Source: Noviherbaspirillum aridicola (GTDB taxonomy: Bacteria; Pseudomonadota; Gammaproteobacteria; Burkholderiales; Burkholderiaceae_D). From it: DNA of 64,000 bases. Shown here piece by piece: positions 54,870 to 64,000 of this stretch; position 1 is the first letter of the stretch, and every line of letters begins with the position of its first letter. Where the stretch lies: assembly GCF_019656455.1 (NCBI RefSeq), contig NZ_BPMK01000005.1:163784-227783 (forward strand), read 5' to 3'. The notes beneath the pieces were generated by a model. That model did not search any database. It was not told the origin of the DNA and was given only the letters and a program-made list of their open reading frames with translations. Position numbers and translations under genes: made by a program.

Positions 54870-55887
54870 ATGAAGACCATTGAAGGCAAACTCGGCTGGG
54901 CCATCCTGTTCGCGCTGGCGCTGGCATTCCCGTTCCTCGCCTCGAACGATTACCTGCTGACGGTGATGTCGCTGGCCTACATCTATGCGATCGCCACCAT
55001 CGGCCTGAACCTGATCACCGGCTATACCGGTCAGTTCAACCTCGCGCATTCCGGCTTCATGGCGGTCGGCGCCTATACCGTCGGCATCCTGACCGTCGAT
55101 CACCAGTGGCCGTTCTGGCTGGCGTTCGCGCTGTCCGGTTTCGTCGCCGCCGCCATCGGCATCGCGGTGGGCATCGTGTCGCTGCGCCTGAAGGGCCATT
55201 TCTTCTCGATCTTCACGCTGTGCGTGGGCTACATCATGTTCCTGCTGATCGAGAAATGGGAAAGCCTGACGCACGGCACGGTCGGCATCATCGGCATCCC
55301 GGCGCCGGAAAACTTCCTCGGCATCGATTTCGACACGCCGCGCGGCCAGTACTACATGGTGCTGTTCTTCCTGGTGATCAGCGTCTGGATCATGCACCGC
55401 ATCGTCACCTCGCTGCTCGGCCGAACCTTCATGGCGGTGCGCAACAGCGAAGAGCTGGCCGAGGCGCTGGGCATCAATCTGATGCGCAACAAGGTGCTGG
55501 CCTTCACGCTGTCGGTGTTCTATGCCGGCGTCGCTGGCGGCCTGTATGCGGGCGCGGTGCGCTTCATCGGCCCGGGCCTGGCGGGCGTCGAGCATACCTT
55601 CGACATGACGATGTTCATGCTGGTGGGCGGCATCGGCACGCTGTTCGGACCGCTGCTCGGCTCGATCTCGATGCCGTGGCTGACGCAGTATCTGCAGTTC
55701 CTGCAGGACTACCGCTTCATCGTGTTCGGTCCGATCCTGGTGGCGCTGGTGATCTTCCTGCCCAACGGCATCGTCGGCACCTATCTCGCATGGAAGGCCC
55801 GCGCGGCCTACCGCAAGTCGGCTCCGGCCGCAGCACGTGCACAGGGCGCGCAGGGCGTCGCGCCGGCAAAACAGGAGAAGCCGTCCC

Positions 55888-55895
<8 letters not shown>
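54870..55895 (+). CDS. livM: branched-chain amino-acid-type ABC permease, LivM-like
   Basis: 341 aa. GLNLITGYTGQFNLAHSGFMAVGAYT is the LivM signature, then RNSEELAEALGINLMRNKVLAFTLS (ATPase contact) and GIGTLFGPLLGS. It starts 2 bp after livH and overlaps livG by 8 bp, so translation is coupled. The last 30 residues are Ala/Gln/Lys-rich. Confidence 0.93.
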
Positions 55896-56638
<743 letters not shown>

Positions 56639-56652
<14 letters not shown>

Positions 56653-57346
56653 CAAGGTCTCGGTGAATTACGGCAGCTTCCGGGCTCTTGATAACGTCAG
56701 TATCCATGCGAAGCAGGGCGAGCTGGTGGTGCTGCTGGGCGCCAACGGCGCCGGCAAGAGCTCGATCTTCCTGACCATCAGCGGCCTGAACAAGGCGGCC
56801 TCCGGCAGCATCAAGTTCGGCGGCAAGGAACTGGTCGGCATGAAGCCCTCGCAGATCGTGCACGACGGCGTGGTCCACTGCCCGGAGGGCCGCAAGCTCT
56901 TCCCCGGCATGTCGGTGATGAAGAACCTGATGCTCGGCGCCTATGTGCACCGCAAGGACAAGGAAGGCGTGCAGCGCACGCTGGAAGAAGTCTTCGAACT
57001 GTTTCCGATCCTGCGCGAAAAGCGCGACGTCAACGCCGGCGCCCTGTCCGGCGGCCAGCAGCAGATGGTGGCGATCGGCCGCGCGCTGATGGGCCGTCCC
57101 AAGGCGCTGCTGCTCGACGAACCTTCCCTCGGCCTGGCGCCGCTGGTGGTCAAGCAGATGTTCGAGGTGATCGAGAAGATCAACCGCGCGGGCACCACCG
57201 TGCTGCTGGCCGAGCAGAACGCCTTCGCGGCGCTGAAGATCGCCAGCCGCGCGTACGTGATCGAAAACGGTCACATCGTGATGGAAGGCACCCGCGACGA
57301 ACTGCTCAACAACGAGCAGGTGCGCAAGGCATATATCGGAGCGTGA
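56639..57346 (+). CDS. livF: branched-chain amino-acid-type ABC ATPase, LivF-like
   Basis: 235 aa from the ATG at 56639 (GGAG 5 nt upstream). Walker A GANGAGKSSIFLT, canonical signature ALSGGQQQMVAIGRAL, Walker B LLLDEPSLGLAPL and H-loop switch (LAEQNAF instead of H, as usual in LivF). It forms the ATPase dimer with LivG. Confidence 0.94.
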
Positions 57347-57437
57347 CCCGGAATACGGTGTAAAGTTTTGGAGCCGCCGGTTCGCCCGGGGCATACGAAG
57401 TCGGCAGCAACAGATCCACCTCAAGGAGACAAAGCAA

Positions 57438-58610
57438 ATGAAGAAGCAACTCGGTGCACTGACCCGCATCTCGGCGGCGATGACCATCGGCCTGACCCTC
57501 TGCGGCGGCGCGCTGGCGCAGGAAGTCGTCAAGATCGGCTACTCCGGCCCGCTGTCCGGCGGCGCCGCCCTGTACGGCAAGAACGTGCTGTCCGGCATGG
57601 AGATGGCCGTCAACGAGATCAATGCCAAGGGCCTCGAGGTCGGCGGCAAGAAATACAAGCTGGAACTGGTGTCGCTGGACGACCAGTACAACCCGAGCCA
57701 GACCGGCGTCAACGTGCAGCGCCTGATCCAGCAGCACAAGACTCCGGCGGTGCTGGTGCCGCACTCCGGCGGCATCTTCGCGGTGCAGGCCTTCAATGAG
57801 AAGTCCAACGTGCTGCTGCTGGCCTATACCTCGCTGCCGCAAGTCACCGCGCGCAACAACAAGCTGACCGTCCGCATTCCGCCGGAATTCACCGGCTATG
57901 TCGATCCGTTCATCAAGTCGACCATGCCGAAGTTCGGCAAGAAGGCCGCGATCGCCAATGCCGACCACGACTATGCGAAGGCATGGACCGCGGTGTTCAA
58001 GCCGGCATGGGAAAAGGCGGGCGGCACCATCGTCGCCGAGAACCCGATGTCCTACAACAAGGCCACCGATTTCTACTCCGGCGTCTCGCGCGTGCTGCAG
58101 GAGAAGCCGGACGTCCTGTTCGTCGGCGGCGCCTCCGAGCCCACCGCGCTGGTGGTCAAGCAGGCACGTGAACTCGGCTTCAAGGGCGGCTTCATCATCA
58201 TCGACCAGGCCAAGATGGATGAGATGGCCAAGGTGATCGGCGGCTACGCGCCGCTGGAAGGTTCGATCGGCGTGCTGCCGCTGGTCGAGGACGAGCGCAA
58301 GGATGCCAAGTCCTTCGTCGAGCGCTTCCGCAAGATCAACTCCCGCGATCCGAGCTCGGAAGTGTCGCTCAACTACACCGCGGTGCATGCGACCGCGCTG
58401 GCGATGAAGCTGGCCGGCACCGTGACCGACCCGGCTGCGATCCGCGCCAAGATGAACGACGCGTTCAACCAGCTCCCGGCCGAGAACAACCCGAACGACA
58501 TCGACGGCATCGACGAGAAGGGCGGCACGCTCGCCAACACCTATGTCGGCATGGTCGAAGGCGGCAAGGTGAAGAACCTCAGCCTGCGCGCGCTCTCGGC
58601 TGGCAAGTAA
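57438..58610 (+). CDS. periplasmic substrate-binding protein of the HAAT transporter
   Basis: 390 aa. Signal peptide residues 1-27 (MTIGLTLCGGALAQ), then the type I periplasmic-binding fold: VVKIGYSGPLSGGAALYGKNVLSGMEMAVNEIN, LVSLDDQYNPSQT, PHSGGIFAV and LFVGGASEPTALVVKQARELGF. GAALYGKNVL and the PHSGG loop differ from classical LivJ/LivK leucine sites. The downstream alcohol and aldehyde dehydrogenase genes suggest an alcohol or aromatic-type substrate rather than leucine; that is inference. Starts 91 bp after livF. Confidence 0.88.
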   Translation: MKKQLGALTRISAAMTIGLTLCGGALAQEVVKIGYSGPLSGGAALYGKNVLSGMEMAVNEINAKGLEVGGKKYKLELVSLDDQYNPSQTGVNVQRLIQQHKTPAVLVPHSGGIFAVQAFNEKSNVLLLAYTSLPQVTARNNKLTVRIPPEFTGYVDPFIKSTMPKFGKKAAIANADHDYAKAWTAVFKPAWEKAGGTIVAENPMSYNKATDFYSGVSRVLQEKPDVLFVGGASEPTALVVKQARELGFKGGFIIIDQAKMDEMAKVIGGYAPLEGSIGVLPLVEDERKDAKSFVERFRKINSRDPSSEVSLNYTAVHATALAMKLAGTVTDPAAIRAKMNDAFNQLPAENNPNDIDGIDEKGGTLANTYVGMVEGGKVKNLSLRALSAGK

Positions 58611-58629
58611 GCCGATCAGGCAGTAGCAT

Positions 58630-58657
58630 GACAAGCCGGCAGCGATGCCGGCTTGTC
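58630..58657 (+). terminator. strong hairpin between the binding-protein and ADH genes
   Basis: GACAAGCCGGC, 6-nt loop, GCCGGCTTGTC: perfect 11-bp stem 20 bp after the binding-protein stop, then TCATTCTG. Weak U-run; likely a partial terminator or mRNA-stabilising hairpin within the operon. Confidence 0.4.
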
Positions 58658-58701
58658 TCATTCTGAACCCGCGATCCCAATTCATTCAGAGATATTTCCA
58701 T

Positions 58702-59811
58702 ATGGAACAACGCGCGAAGGCAGTCGTCTGCCGTGAAATCAACCAGCCGGTGGTAGTCGAGGAAATCGTCGTCGAGGCGCCGCGCCGCGGCGAGGTCATG
58801 GTCAGGATGGCGGCCTGCGGCGTGTGCCACAGCGACCTGTCCGCGACCAACGGCACCATTCCTTTCCCGCCGCCTGTGGTGCTCGGGCATGAAGGCGCCG
58901 GCCGCATCGTGGCGGTGGGCGAGGGCGTCACCGACTACAAGGTCGGCGACCATGTCGTCAGCTCCTTCGTCAGCATGTGCGGCAAGTGCCGCTACTGCCA
59001 GACCGGCCGTCCCCAGCTTTGCGACCAGGCCGGCCGCGCGATGACCACGCTGCCCGACGGCACCGTGCGCACCCGCGACCTCTCGGGCAAGCCGCTCAAC
59101 ATTTTCTCCGGCTGCGGCGTGATGGCCGAATACGCGACCCTGCACATCGATAACGTGGTCAAGGTCGACCAGAACGTCCCGCTGTCGCGCGCCGCCCTGA
59201 TCGGCTGCGGCGTGATGACCGGCGTCGGTGCGGCGATCAACACCGCCAGGGTCGATGCCGGCTCGATCACCGTGGTGTTCGGCTGCGGCGGCGTCGGCCT
59301 GAACGCGATCCAGGGCTGCGCGATCTCGGGCGCGCGCATGATCGTCGCGGTGGACACCTCGGACGCCAAGCTGGAGATGGCGCGCCAGTTCGGCGCGACC
59401 CACACCGTCAACAGCAAGAACGAGGAAAACGTCGTCAAGGCGATTCTGAAGCTGACCGAAGGCGGCGCCGACTACGCATTCGAATGCGTCGGCCTCGGCG
59501 ACATCGCGGCGCAGGCCTACGGCGTGCTGCGCAAGGGAGGCACCGCGGTGGTGGTCGGCGTGGCCAGCCAGAAGGACGTCACCTCCATCAAGACCGCCTC
59601 GCTCACCTTCGGCGAGAAGACGCTGACCGGCAGCTATTTCGGCTCCGCCCGTCCGCGCGAAGACTTCCCGAAGCTCATCGGACTGTACCGGGCCCAGCGG
59701 CTCAAGCTCGACGAGCTGATTACCCGCACCTACCGCATCGATGAAGCGCCGCAGGCGTTCGCCGACATGCAGGCCGGCCGCAATGCGCGCGGCGTGATCG
59801 TATTTGAATAA
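58702..59811 (+). CDS. zinc-dependent alcohol dehydrogenase (class III/NDMA-type MDR)
   Basis: 369 aa from the ATG at 58702. Catalytic zinc ligand Cys42 in CGVCHSDL, His63-Glu64 in GHEGAG, structural zinc Cys93, 96, 99 and 107 ([15 protein letters not shown]), and a Rossmann motif [13 protein letters not shown] for NAD. Length and motifs match the class III-like or NDMA-dependent medium-chain alcohol dehydrogenases. It should oxidise an alcohol to an aldehyde, which the next gene's product would convert to the acid. It ends 13 bp before that gene. Confidence 0.92.
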   Translation: MEQRAKAVVCREINQPVVVEEIVVEAPRRGEVMVRMAACGVCHSDLSATNGTIPFPPPVVLGHEGAGRIVAVGEGVTDYKVGDHVVSSFVSMCGKCRYCQTGRPQLCDQAGRAMTTLPDGTVRTRDLSGKPLNIFSGCGVMAEYATLHIDNVVKVDQNVPLSRAALIGCGVMTGVGAAINTARVDAGSITVVFGCGGVGLNAIQGCAISGARMIVAVDTSDAKLEMARQFGATHTVNSKNEENVVKAILKLTEGGADYAFECVGLGDIAAQAYGVLRKGGTAVVVGVASQKDVTSIKTASLTFGEKTLTGSYFGSARPREDFPKLIGLYRAQRLKLDELITRTYRIDEAPQAFADMQAGRNARGVIVFE

Positions 59812-59824
59812 CAGGAGACCGACC

Positions 59825-61282
59825 ATGAAAAACCGCGACGCTTTCTACATCAACGGCAAGTGGGTCAAGCCGAACGGCAGCAAGACCATCGACGTGATCA
59901 ATTCCTCGACCGAGGAAGTGATGGCCACCATCCCCGAAGGCACCGAGGCCGACGCCAATGCGGCGGTGGCCGCGGCGCGCGCCGCCTTCGACGGCTGGAG
60001 CACGACCACGCCGGCGCAGCGCGCAGACTACCTGCGCAAGATCCATGAAGGCCTGAAGGCGCGCAGCGAGGAGCTTGCGCAGATCATCGCCGGCGAAGTC
60101 GGCATGCCGCTCAAGCTCGCGGCCGCCATCCAGGTCGGCTCGCCGGTTGCGAACTTCGGCTACTACGCCAGGATGGTCACCGGCTACGAATGGGAAGAAA
60201 CCACCGGCAATTCGCGGGTCGTGCGCGAGCCGGTCGGCGTAGTCGCCGCGATCACGCCGTGGAACTATCCGCTGCACCAGATCGCTGCCAAGGTCGCGCC
60301 CGCACTGGCGGCCGGCTGCACCGTGGTGCTCAAGCCGTCGGAGGTCGCGCCGCTCAATGCCTTCGTGCTGGCCGAAGTGATCGACGCCGCCGGCCTGCCG
60401 CCGGGCGTATTCAATCTCGTCACCGGCTTCGGTCCCGACATCGGTGAAGCGCTGGTACGTCATCCGGAGGTGGACATGGTGTCCTTCACCGGCTCCACAC
60501 GGGCCGGCAAGCGCATCTCGGAAGTCGCATCGGCGACCATCAAGCGCGTCTCGCTGGAGCTGGGCGGCAAGTCGGCTTCGGTCATCCTCGACGATGCGGA
60601 TCTGGCGAGCGCGGTCAAGGGTACGGTCAACGCCTGCTTCCTCAACAGCGGCCAGACCTGCTCCGCGCACACCCGCATGCTGGTGCCGGAATCGCGCTAC
60701 GAGGAGGCGGCGAAGATCGCGGCCGACGTGGCGAAGGGCTTCACCGTCGGCGATCCGTTCGGCGGCAGCGCCAAGCTCGGTCCGCTGGTCTCCGCCGCCC
60801 AGCGCGAGCGGGTGCAGAACTACATCCGCACGGGCATCGAAGAGGGCGCCGAGCTGCTGTGCGGCGGCCCCGACGCGCCGGCGGGTCTGGAAAAGGGCTA
60901 TTACGTCCAGCCCACCGTGTTCGGCCGCGTGAAGCCGGACAGCACGATCGCACAGGAAGAGATCTTCGGACCGGTGCTGTCCATCATCACCTACAAGGAC
61001 GAGGATGAGGCGGTGCGCATCGCCAACGGCACGCTCTACGGTCTCGCCGGGGGCGTCTGGGCCGGCTCCGACGAGCGCGCGCAGCAGGTCGCGCGCCGGC
61101 TGCGCACCGGCCAGGTCGACATCAACGGCGGCACCTTCAATCTGTTCGCCCCCTTCGGCGGCTACAAGCAGTCCGGCCGCGGCCGCGAGATGGGCCCGTA
61201 TGGACTGGAAGAGTTCCTCGAGTACAAGTCGCTGCAGTTCAAGCCGAATGCGCCTGCGCTGACGGCGCAGGCGCCGTACTGA
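59825..61282 (+). CDS. NAD(P)-dependent aldehyde dehydrogenase
   Basis: 485 aa from the ATG at 59825. Active-site Glu245 (SLELGGKSA) and Cys279 ([12 protein letters not shown]), the [22 protein letters not shown] cofactor region, [11 protein letters not shown] and the [29 protein letters not shown] end are standard for aldehyde dehydrogenases. It should convert the aldehyde made by the upstream alcohol dehydrogenase to an acid. Last gene of the operon. Confidence 0.95.
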   Translation: MKNRDAFYINGKWVKPNGSKTIDVINSSTEEVMATIPEGTEADANAAVAAARAAFDGWSTTTPAQRADYLRKIHEGLKARSEELAQIIAGEVGMPLKLAAAIQVGSPVANFGYYARMVTGYEWEETTGNSRVVREPVGVVAAITPWNYPLHQIAAKVAPALAAGCTVVLKPSEVAPLNAFVLAEVIDAAGLPPGVFNLVTGFGPDIGEALVRHPEVDMVSFTGSTRAGKRISEVASATIKRVSLELGGKSASVILDDADLASAVKGTVNACFLNSGQTCSAHTRMLVPESRYEEAAKIAADVAKGFTVGDPFGGSAKLGPLVSAAQRERVQNYIRTGIEEGAELLCGGPDAPAGLEKGYYVQPTVFGRVKPDSTIAQEEIFGPVLSIITYKDEDEAVRIANGTLYGLAGGVWAGSDERAQQVARRLRTGQVDINGGTFNLFAPFGGYKQSGRGREMGPYGLEEFLEYKSLQFKPNAPALTAQAPY

Positions 61283-61388
61283 CAGGCGTGAGCCGGGCTG
61301 GCCCGGGTGCCGGGGTCGCGGCGGTGGCACGACCGGCGCCGGGTTCTGCGACCCGCGTATCGACCGCTCTCCGGACACACGTCGTTTG

Positions 61389-61450
61389 GGCCGGCAGGGA
61401 CGCCGGCCCTACTGGCTCGGGGTGAGTGGGGCCGGCCTCCGTGCCGGCCT
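61389..61450. repeat. two tandem GGCCGGC-N6-GCCGGCC hairpins (REP-like)
   Basis: GGGCCGGC-AGGGAC-GCCGGCCC (61389-61410) and GGCCGGC-CTCCGT-GCCGGCC (61431-61450) share the same palindromic core, 20 bp apart, between two convergent genes. This resembles repetitive extragenic palindromes of high-GC genomes. Neither has a U-run. Confidence 0.5.
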
Positions 61451-61473
61451 GGCGGAGCTCGCAAGACCGACGC

Positions 61474-64000
61474 CTAAAGCAGCTGCATCATCTGCGCCCG
61501 CTTGACCGCGGCATTGCGCTTGCTGACTTCGAGCTTCGCGAAGATGCTCTTGAGGTGGGTTTTCACCGTCTCCGGCGTGATATTGAGCAGGCCGGAGATT
61601 TCCTTGTTCGATTTGTCCTGTGCCAGCAGCCGCAGCACGCTTTCTTCCCGCGGGCTGAGGCTGACCGCGGAGGTGGCGCGCATGGCCTTGCCTGTCGCGA
61701 CCAGCTTTTCCATGTAGCCCAGATATTCGCCGCGCCGCAAACCGGCGGGAGCATGCCGCTGGTAGAGCGCAAGCATCTGCGCGAGGTCGGCCTGCTGGCA
61801 GAGCAGGGTGGCGTTGAATCCGGCGGCGCGTGCGACGTCGATCGCGCACTCGGTCTGCTCGACGGCGGCGCGATGGTCCTGGGCGGCGAACCGGGCGCAG
61901 GCGAGCCCCATGCCTGCGCGGACCGCGATATGAAGATCGCCGGCGCGCTGCGCGTCGCACAGCACGCGCGTCAGCATGCGGACGGCGTCGGCGGCACGGC
62001 CCTCGACGAGCGCGTAATGGCTTTCGGCCAGCCCGACCCAGGCATCCACCTCGGGCAGTTCGCCGTCCGTCTCCGGGTCGACCGCGGCATGCAGCGCGCG
62101 CAGCCGGGCAAGGCAGGCGGCGGCGCGCTGGCCCGCGCCGGAGCGCAGCAGCACGCACAGCTTCTCGTAGGCGCAGTGCACCTGCGCGCGCAGGCAGCGG
62201 GCCGACGCGGCAAGTGTCTCCCAGCGCTCCAGCACCTGCATCTCCCGCACGTCGTCGCCGCGAAGTTTCGCCGCGCGCGCGGCGGCCGAATAACCGCGGG
62301 CGATGACGTCGGGGTGCCCGCTTTGCGCCACCAGGTCGAGCGACAGGGCGAGGTTCTTTTCCGCCTCGTCGAACTCCAGCGCTTCCTGCTGCAGGAAGGC
62401 GAGCAGGGTCGCGCACAGCGCGCCCGGGACGGATACCGGGCCGAGGCGGCCGGTCGCCAGCGAGAGGCCTTCTTCCAGGCAGCGGCGGGCCGGCTCGGCC
62501 TGCAGGCGGATCAGATTCTCCAGGCCGAGCAGCACCTGCCGGTAGACGGTCGACAGGAAGGTGTACTGGTCCACCGGCGCGCGCGCGACCTCGGTCAGCA
62601 CTTCATGAAACTCCTTCCAGCGCCGCGCCTGCAGATAGCAGTAGCCCGCGACGCACCGCACCGTCTCGGTGAGCGAGGCGTAAACCCCGGGCTGGCGCAG
62701 GCAATCGAGCGACAGGCGCAAGGCTTCGTCGAGCCGGTCGCCGCGGCAGGCGAGCACGGATCGCATCGCCTGCAGGTGCCAGTACACCACCCGGGTCCCG
62801 TTGCTGGGCGGCAGACTGCGCATGCGGGCGTCGATCGCGTCGAGCAGCCGGTACAGCGTCTGCGCATCGTCGGGCGCGGCGAGGATGCGGGTGAGCGCGA
62901 TCGTCAGCAGCACCTTGATGGACACCGCCGGATCGTCGCCGAGGCCGAGTTGCCGGTCCCATTCGCGCACCGTCAGCAGGTCGCCGCGATAGAACACCAG
63001 ATGCGCGGATTGCTCGATGCAGGCGAGGGCGGCGGAACGGTCGCCGATGCGCAGCGCGAGATCGACCGCCTCCCGCCAGTTGGCCTGGCGCGCATGCCAC
63101 TGGCCCGCGCGCCGCAGCACATCCTCCACCCGTGCAGGCGGAATGCGGGCCAGCACGCCCTGGCGCACCAGGTCGTGGCAGGCGAACCAGTGGCCGTCGT
63201 CCGACACGCGCGACAGCAGGCAATGCACCTGTTCCAGCGACTGGATAGCGTCGCGCACCTGCTGCATGCCGGCGAGGTCGGCGAACAGTGCCGCCGACAT
63301 GCGGCCGACGATGCAGGTGGCTTCCAGCAGCCCGGTTTCCGTGGCCGTGAGCCGCGACAGGGCGGCCTCCAGCAGCACGCCGAGGTGGGTCTCGGCGAGG
63401 AAGCTGCCGCGGCCGGCGAACACGCGGTCGTCGCCGACGCTGTCGGTCGCGGCGAGAATGCCGAGCGCCGCCGGCCAGCCGGCGGTGAGGCGATGCGCCG
63501 CCGCCGCGCGGTCGCAGGAGGCGAACAGCGCGCCCGTCTCCGCTTCATTGAAGCGCAGGTCGGCGGCGTCGACATATTGCACATCGCCCTGGCAGGCGGC
63601 GAGCAGGCGTTCGGGCGCGAACGGCCGCGTCAGCAGCACGAGGTGCAGGTTGGCGGGCGCATGGCGGAGCAGGGTCAGCACGCCGGCGAGCGCCTCGCCG
63701 CCGAGCAGGTGCACATCATCGATGAACAGGAAGAAATCGTCGCGCTCGCGGGCGAGCCGGTTGATGACGACGGCGATCAGCTGTTCGCCTTCCACGCCGT
63801 GCGGCGCCGGTTGCGGTTCGCCTGCCTGCGCCGGCATCAGCGCCTGCTCGCAGGCGAAGGCCAGGTATTCGGCGAAGCGGTTGCAGCTGTCGTCGCCGTC
63901 CTGCAGGGACAGCCATGCGAGGCGGCGGCCCTGCTGCTGCAGCGCGGCCGCCCACAGCGCGCCGAGAGTGGTCTTGCCGAAGCCCGAGGGTGCCATGACC
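61474..64000 (-). CDS. MalT/AlkS-type LuxR-family (LAL) regulator, 5' end outside the window
   Basis: At least 841 aa are inside the window; the frame continues past 64000, and the window edge is just upstream of the Walker A motif (APSGFGKTTL), which normally lies 30-50 residues from the start. Then come Walker B (FFLFIDDVHLLGG), a STAND-type NTPase with a helical repeat (TPR-like) middle, and a C-terminal LuxR HTH (LSPREESVLRLLAQDKSNKEISGLLNITPETVKTHLKSIFAKL). LAL regulators are large ATP- and ligand-dependent activators. The gene is convergent with the liv-ADH-ALDH operon, and related regulators (for example AlkS) control alcohol or alkane oxidation, so it may activate that operon. Confidence 0.88.
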   Translation of the reverse strand, partial: VMAPSGFGKTTLGALWAAALQQQGRRLAWLSLQDGDDSCNRFAEYLAFACEQALMPAQAGEPQPAPHGVEGEQLIAVVINRLARERDDFFLFIDDVHLLGGEALAGVLTLLRHAPANLHLVLLTRPFAPERLLAACQGDVQYVDAADLRFNEAETGALFASCDRAAAAHRLTAGWPAALGILAATDSVGDDRVFAGRGSFLAETHLGVLLEAALSRLTATETGLLEATCIVGRMSAALFADLAGMQQVRDAIQSLEQVHCLLSRVSDDGHWFACHDLVRQGVLARIPPARVEDVLRRAGQWHARQANWREAVDLALRIGDRSAALACIEQSAHLVFYRGDLLTVREWDRQLGLGDDPAVSIKVLLTIALTRILAAPDDAQTLYRLLDAIDARMRSLPPSNGTRVVYWHLQAMRSVLACRGDRLDEALRLSLDCLRQPGVYASLTETVRCVAGYCYLQARRWKEFHEVLTEVARAPVDQYTFLSTVYRQVLLGLENLIRLQAEPARRCLEEGLSLATGRLGPVSVPGALCATLLAFLQQEALEFDEAEKNLALSLDLVAQSGHPDVIARGYSAAARAAKLRGDDVREMQVLERWETLAASARCLRAQVHCAYEKLCVLLRSGAGQRAAACLARLRALHAAVDPETDGELPEVDAWVGLAESHYALVEGRAADAVRMLTRVLCDAQRAGDLHIAVRAGMGLACARFAAQDHRAAVEQTECAIDVARAAGFNATLLCQQADLAQMLALYQRHAPAGLRRGEYLGYMEKLVATGKAMRATSAVSLSPREESVLRLLAQDKSNKEISGLLNITPETVKTHLKSIFAKLEVSKRNAAVKRAQMMQLL

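Noticed and set aside
61389-61450. CRISPR-like repeats
   Set aside because: Only two copies, both self-complementary hairpins with no regular spacers.

Overview
This 64-kb, GC-rich chromosomal window looks like a member of the Betaproteobacteria, order Burkholderiales, probably family Oxalobacteraceae (Herbaspirillum, Noviherbaspirillum or Massilia relatives). The basis is the set of gene families and gene orders: rpsP-rimM-trmD-rplS, etfBA followed by a DmdC-type acyl-CoA dehydrogenase, the CbiB-like and DUF3579 proteins, and GAF-GspE. I see no tRNA, rRNA, CRISPR array, IS element or prophage. Coding density is high, and most open frames opposite the genes are GC-driven shadows.

Layout. 1-4.3 kb: end of an unidentified gene, a TusA-like sulfurtransferase, etfB-etfA and an acyl-CoA dehydrogenase with a terminator-like element in its leader. 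4.4-7.1 kb: a DUF4864 protein, then on the minus strand amtB with a translationally coupled gene of unknown function (not glnK), preceded by a candidate sigma-54 promoter and NtrC-like palindrome, and a TM2 protein. 7.2-9.4 kb: the ribosomal/tRNA-modification operon. 9.5-12.3 kb: CoA-type Nudix hydrolase, CbiB-like membrane protein, DUF3579 protein, small membrane protein. 12.3-16.7 kb: CHASE-PAS-GGDEF-EAL protein and fumC. 16.6-22.7 kb: LysR regulator divergent from an acyl-CoA catabolic set (histidine phosphatase, SDR, thioesterase, acyl-CoA dehydrogenase, acyl-CoA ligase). 22.8-27.3 kb: stress-type small proteins, a small HTH protein, a chemoreceptor and a ubiquitin-like/Mut7-C RNase fusion.

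27.4-32.6 kb is a two-partner secretion operon: FhaC/ShlB transporter, FHA-type exoprotein with a compositionally odd passenger, and a FecR-domain protein. 32.6-39.9 kb is signalling: a GAF-GspE ATPase divergent from an operon of MBL-fold cyclic-nucleotide phosphodiesterase, GAF-HD-GYP protein and CHASE2-adenylate cyclase. 39.9-49.1 kb: glycosyltransferase, HU, hybrid histidine kinase, MFS transporter and a large AsmA-like protein. 49.2-53.7 kb: a frameshifted secreted protein, folE, an NDH-2-like flavoprotein, a HAD protein lacking its nucleophile, and a CbbR-like LysR regulator. 54-61.3 kb: a livHMGF-SBP transporter in series with an alcohol and an aldehyde dehydrogenase, preceded by a GCAAAAC repeat/palindrome. 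The window ends inside a MalT/AlkS-type LuxR regulator that faces this operon.

How they fit: two acyl-CoA dehydrogenases would deliver electrons to ETF encoded here. The cAMP synthesis/degradation genes and the two c-di-GMP phosphodiesterase-type proteins sit close to surface functions (secretion, exoprotein, GspE ATPase). The 54-64 kb block reads as import and two-step oxidation of an alcohol under a large ATP-dependent activator. The best leads for something new are the cAMP/c-di-GMP operon next to GAF-GspE, the TPS operon with FecR, the amtB-coupled unknown gene, and the nucleophile-less HAD next to CbbR.
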